NCBI GenBank assembly: GCA_026913215.1
Contig: JAPTYK010000006.1
Span: 1-49,859 of the forward strand
Direction: 5' to 3'
Source of the DNA: Streptomyces diastatochromogenes
GTDB lineage: Bacteria > Actinomycetota > Actinomycetes > Streptomycetales > Streptomycetaceae
Length of the DNA stretch: 49,859 nt
Of this stretch, positions 49,016-49,859 are shown piece after piece; the first letter of the stretch is position 1; every line of letters starts with the position of its first letter. A program made the position numbers and the translations under genes. The notes beneath the pieces are model-generated. The model was not told the origin of the DNA. It was given only the letters and a program-made list of their open reading frames with translations, and ran no database searches.

Positions 49016-49859
49016 GTGCAGACGTCGACGTTCCCCTCAGTCCGCGCGCTCGACCAGCTCCTCGACGGCCTGGGCGCCGGCGCGGCCCGTCGGCGTCAGC
49101 TCGACATGGTCCGCGGGGAGCTGCACCGGGCGCTGGAGCGAGGCGCACTGCCGGTCGGCGCCCGGCGCAGCCTGCGGCGACTCCTGGAGGGAGAGTCGCT
49201 CGGGCCGTACGTACGGCTCGCGGAGTCCGGGGCGCTGCGGCACCGCCGGGTCGAGGGCGGTCTCCCTCCGACGTCGGAGGCGACCAACGAGATCCGCCGC
49301 AAGTGCGTCGACCTGCTGCGCGAGGCGCTGGGCCTGCCCGCGCTGCGCCTGGGCGGCGGGGAGATCCCGCTGCAGCCCGCCCCGGAAGCCGCCACCCTCT
49401 CCGCCCTGGCCCGCCAGCTCGACCAGTACCTCGCCGGGCCCATGTCCCCGGCGCAGACCCGGCTGACGGCCGTGCTCGCCGTCGAGCTGGACACCGCGGC
49501 ACGCAGCGGGGAGCTGGTCGAGCTGCGCACCACGGGCCTGGGCGAGGACAACGCCGCGGTGTACGTCGAGCGGCGCCCCCAGGGCGGCGGCGCCATCGAG
49601 GGGGAGTGGGTCGAGACCTCGGCGCTGACCCGGGCCGCGCTGGAACGCTGGCTGCCGGTGCGCGAGGACCTGGTGCAGCGGGCCCACGGCACCTCGAAGC
49701 TGTGGGTGTCGCTCTGGATGAACCACGACGGTGTCCTCGACGACGACGGGCACACGACGATCCGCCCGCCCGGGATGCCGCTGGAGGAGAACGGCCTCGT
49801 CACCTCCTACCGGGTCGGCCGGCTGCGGTACGACGGGCTGCGCCAGCTGCTGCCCCTCA
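49016..49859 (+). CDS. tyrosine-recombinase-like protein, 3' end outside the window
   Basis: GTG at 49016; the frame stays open to the window edge (281 codons). Residues ~1-130 are helical with a basic patch (RRQLDMVRGELHRALERG). Residues ~145-260 look like the start of an integrase catalytic domain: RLTAVLAVELDTAARSGELVELRTTGLGEDNAAVYVERRP, with Arg at the first catalytic position, then a linker-like ALTRAALERWLPVREDLVQR. Later motifs (HxxR, Tyr) would lie beyond the window. A phage-type integrase or a second resolvase is likely. Confidence 0.65.
   Translation, partial: MQTSTFPSVRALDQLLDGLGAGAARRRQLDMVRGELHRALERGALPVGARRSLRRLLEGESLGPYVRLAESGALRHRRVEGGLPPTSEATNEIRRKCVDLLREALGLPALRLGGGEIPLQPAPEAATLSALARQLDQYLAGPMSPAQTRLTAVLAVELDTAARSGELVELRTTGLGEDNAAVYVERRPQGGGAIEGEWVETSALTRAALERWLPVREDLVQRAHGTSKLWVSLWMNHDGVLDDDGHTTIRPPGMPLEENGLVTSYRVGRLRYDGLRQLLPL

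Noticed and set aside
1..49859. CRISPR arrays, IS elements, integrons or prophage structural genes
   Set aside because: No regularly spaced 25-40 bp repeats, no transposase with terminal repeats, no attC-like series, no capsid or terminase proteins seen.

Overview
The window looks like part of a large conjugative plasmid (or plasmid-like element) of Streptomyces or a close actinobacterial relative. The evidence is a very high GC content, frequent GTG starts, long chains of genes joined by ATGA/GTGA stop-start overlaps, and actinobacterial plasmid families (DUF2637- and DUF4913-like proteins, an NsdA-like regulator, ParAB, a MobF relaxase, a primase-type Rep). No rRNA, tRNA, CRISPR array or IS element was seen.

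Layout. (1) 1-2740: tail of a gene, a ribbon-helix-helix-like gene framed by two copies of a palindrome, and a zinc-finger DnaQ-like exonuclease. (2) 3096-10539, leftward: an inactive-looking caspase-fold/TPR protein, then a tightly coupled operon. In transcription order the operon runs: Cys-rich protein, two small proteins (one membrane), ASCH protein, 5-methylcytosine methyltransferase, 67-residue protein, tandem DnaB-N-domain protein, membrane protein, three small proteins with acidic tails. (3) 10888-16448, rightward: DNA-binding protein, DUF2637-like membrane/coiled-coil protein, VirD4/TraD-like coupling ATPase, DUF4913-like protein. (4) 16464-18287: ParA and an atypical ParB with three identical 20-bp palindromes (probable parS), one of them 10 kb away. 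(5) 18417-23950: the MobF (TrwC/TraA-type) relaxase-helicase and a small gene. (6) 23951-33744: HNH protein, zinc-ribbon and membrane proteins, Mrr-like and NERD nuclease-like membrane proteins, coiled-coil and DUF6884-like proteins, and about 1 kb without genes. (7) 33825-38101: HTH protein, Rep with an archaeo-eukaryotic-type primase domain, a candidate noncoding RNA divergent from rep, and an RHH protein. (8) 38594-46668: accessory genes (GNAT, NsdA-like regulator, TOPRIM protein, Zn-ribbon protein, HTH autoregulator). (9) 46730-49859: a coupling-protein-fragment-like protein, a complete tyrosine recombinase and a second recombinase-like gene cut by the window end.

How it fits together. 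Relaxase, coupling ATPase and DUF2637-like protein form the DNA-transfer core. ParAB/parS provides partition, the primase-type Rep replication, and the recombinase(s) probably dimer resolution or integration. The leftward operon looks like a DNA-establishment module (methylation, DnaB-like adaptor, membrane proteins).

The most striking signal is a short acidic C-terminal tail ending in a hydrophobic residue. It is shared by the relaxase, the coupling protein and three otherwise unrelated small proteins of the leftward operon, which suggests a common docking or transfer signal.

Caution: at least a dozen genes are broken by frameshifts that almost all look like loss of one C or G from a short run. 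I read these as probable sequencing or assembly indels, so the affected genes are given as single genes spanning the shift.
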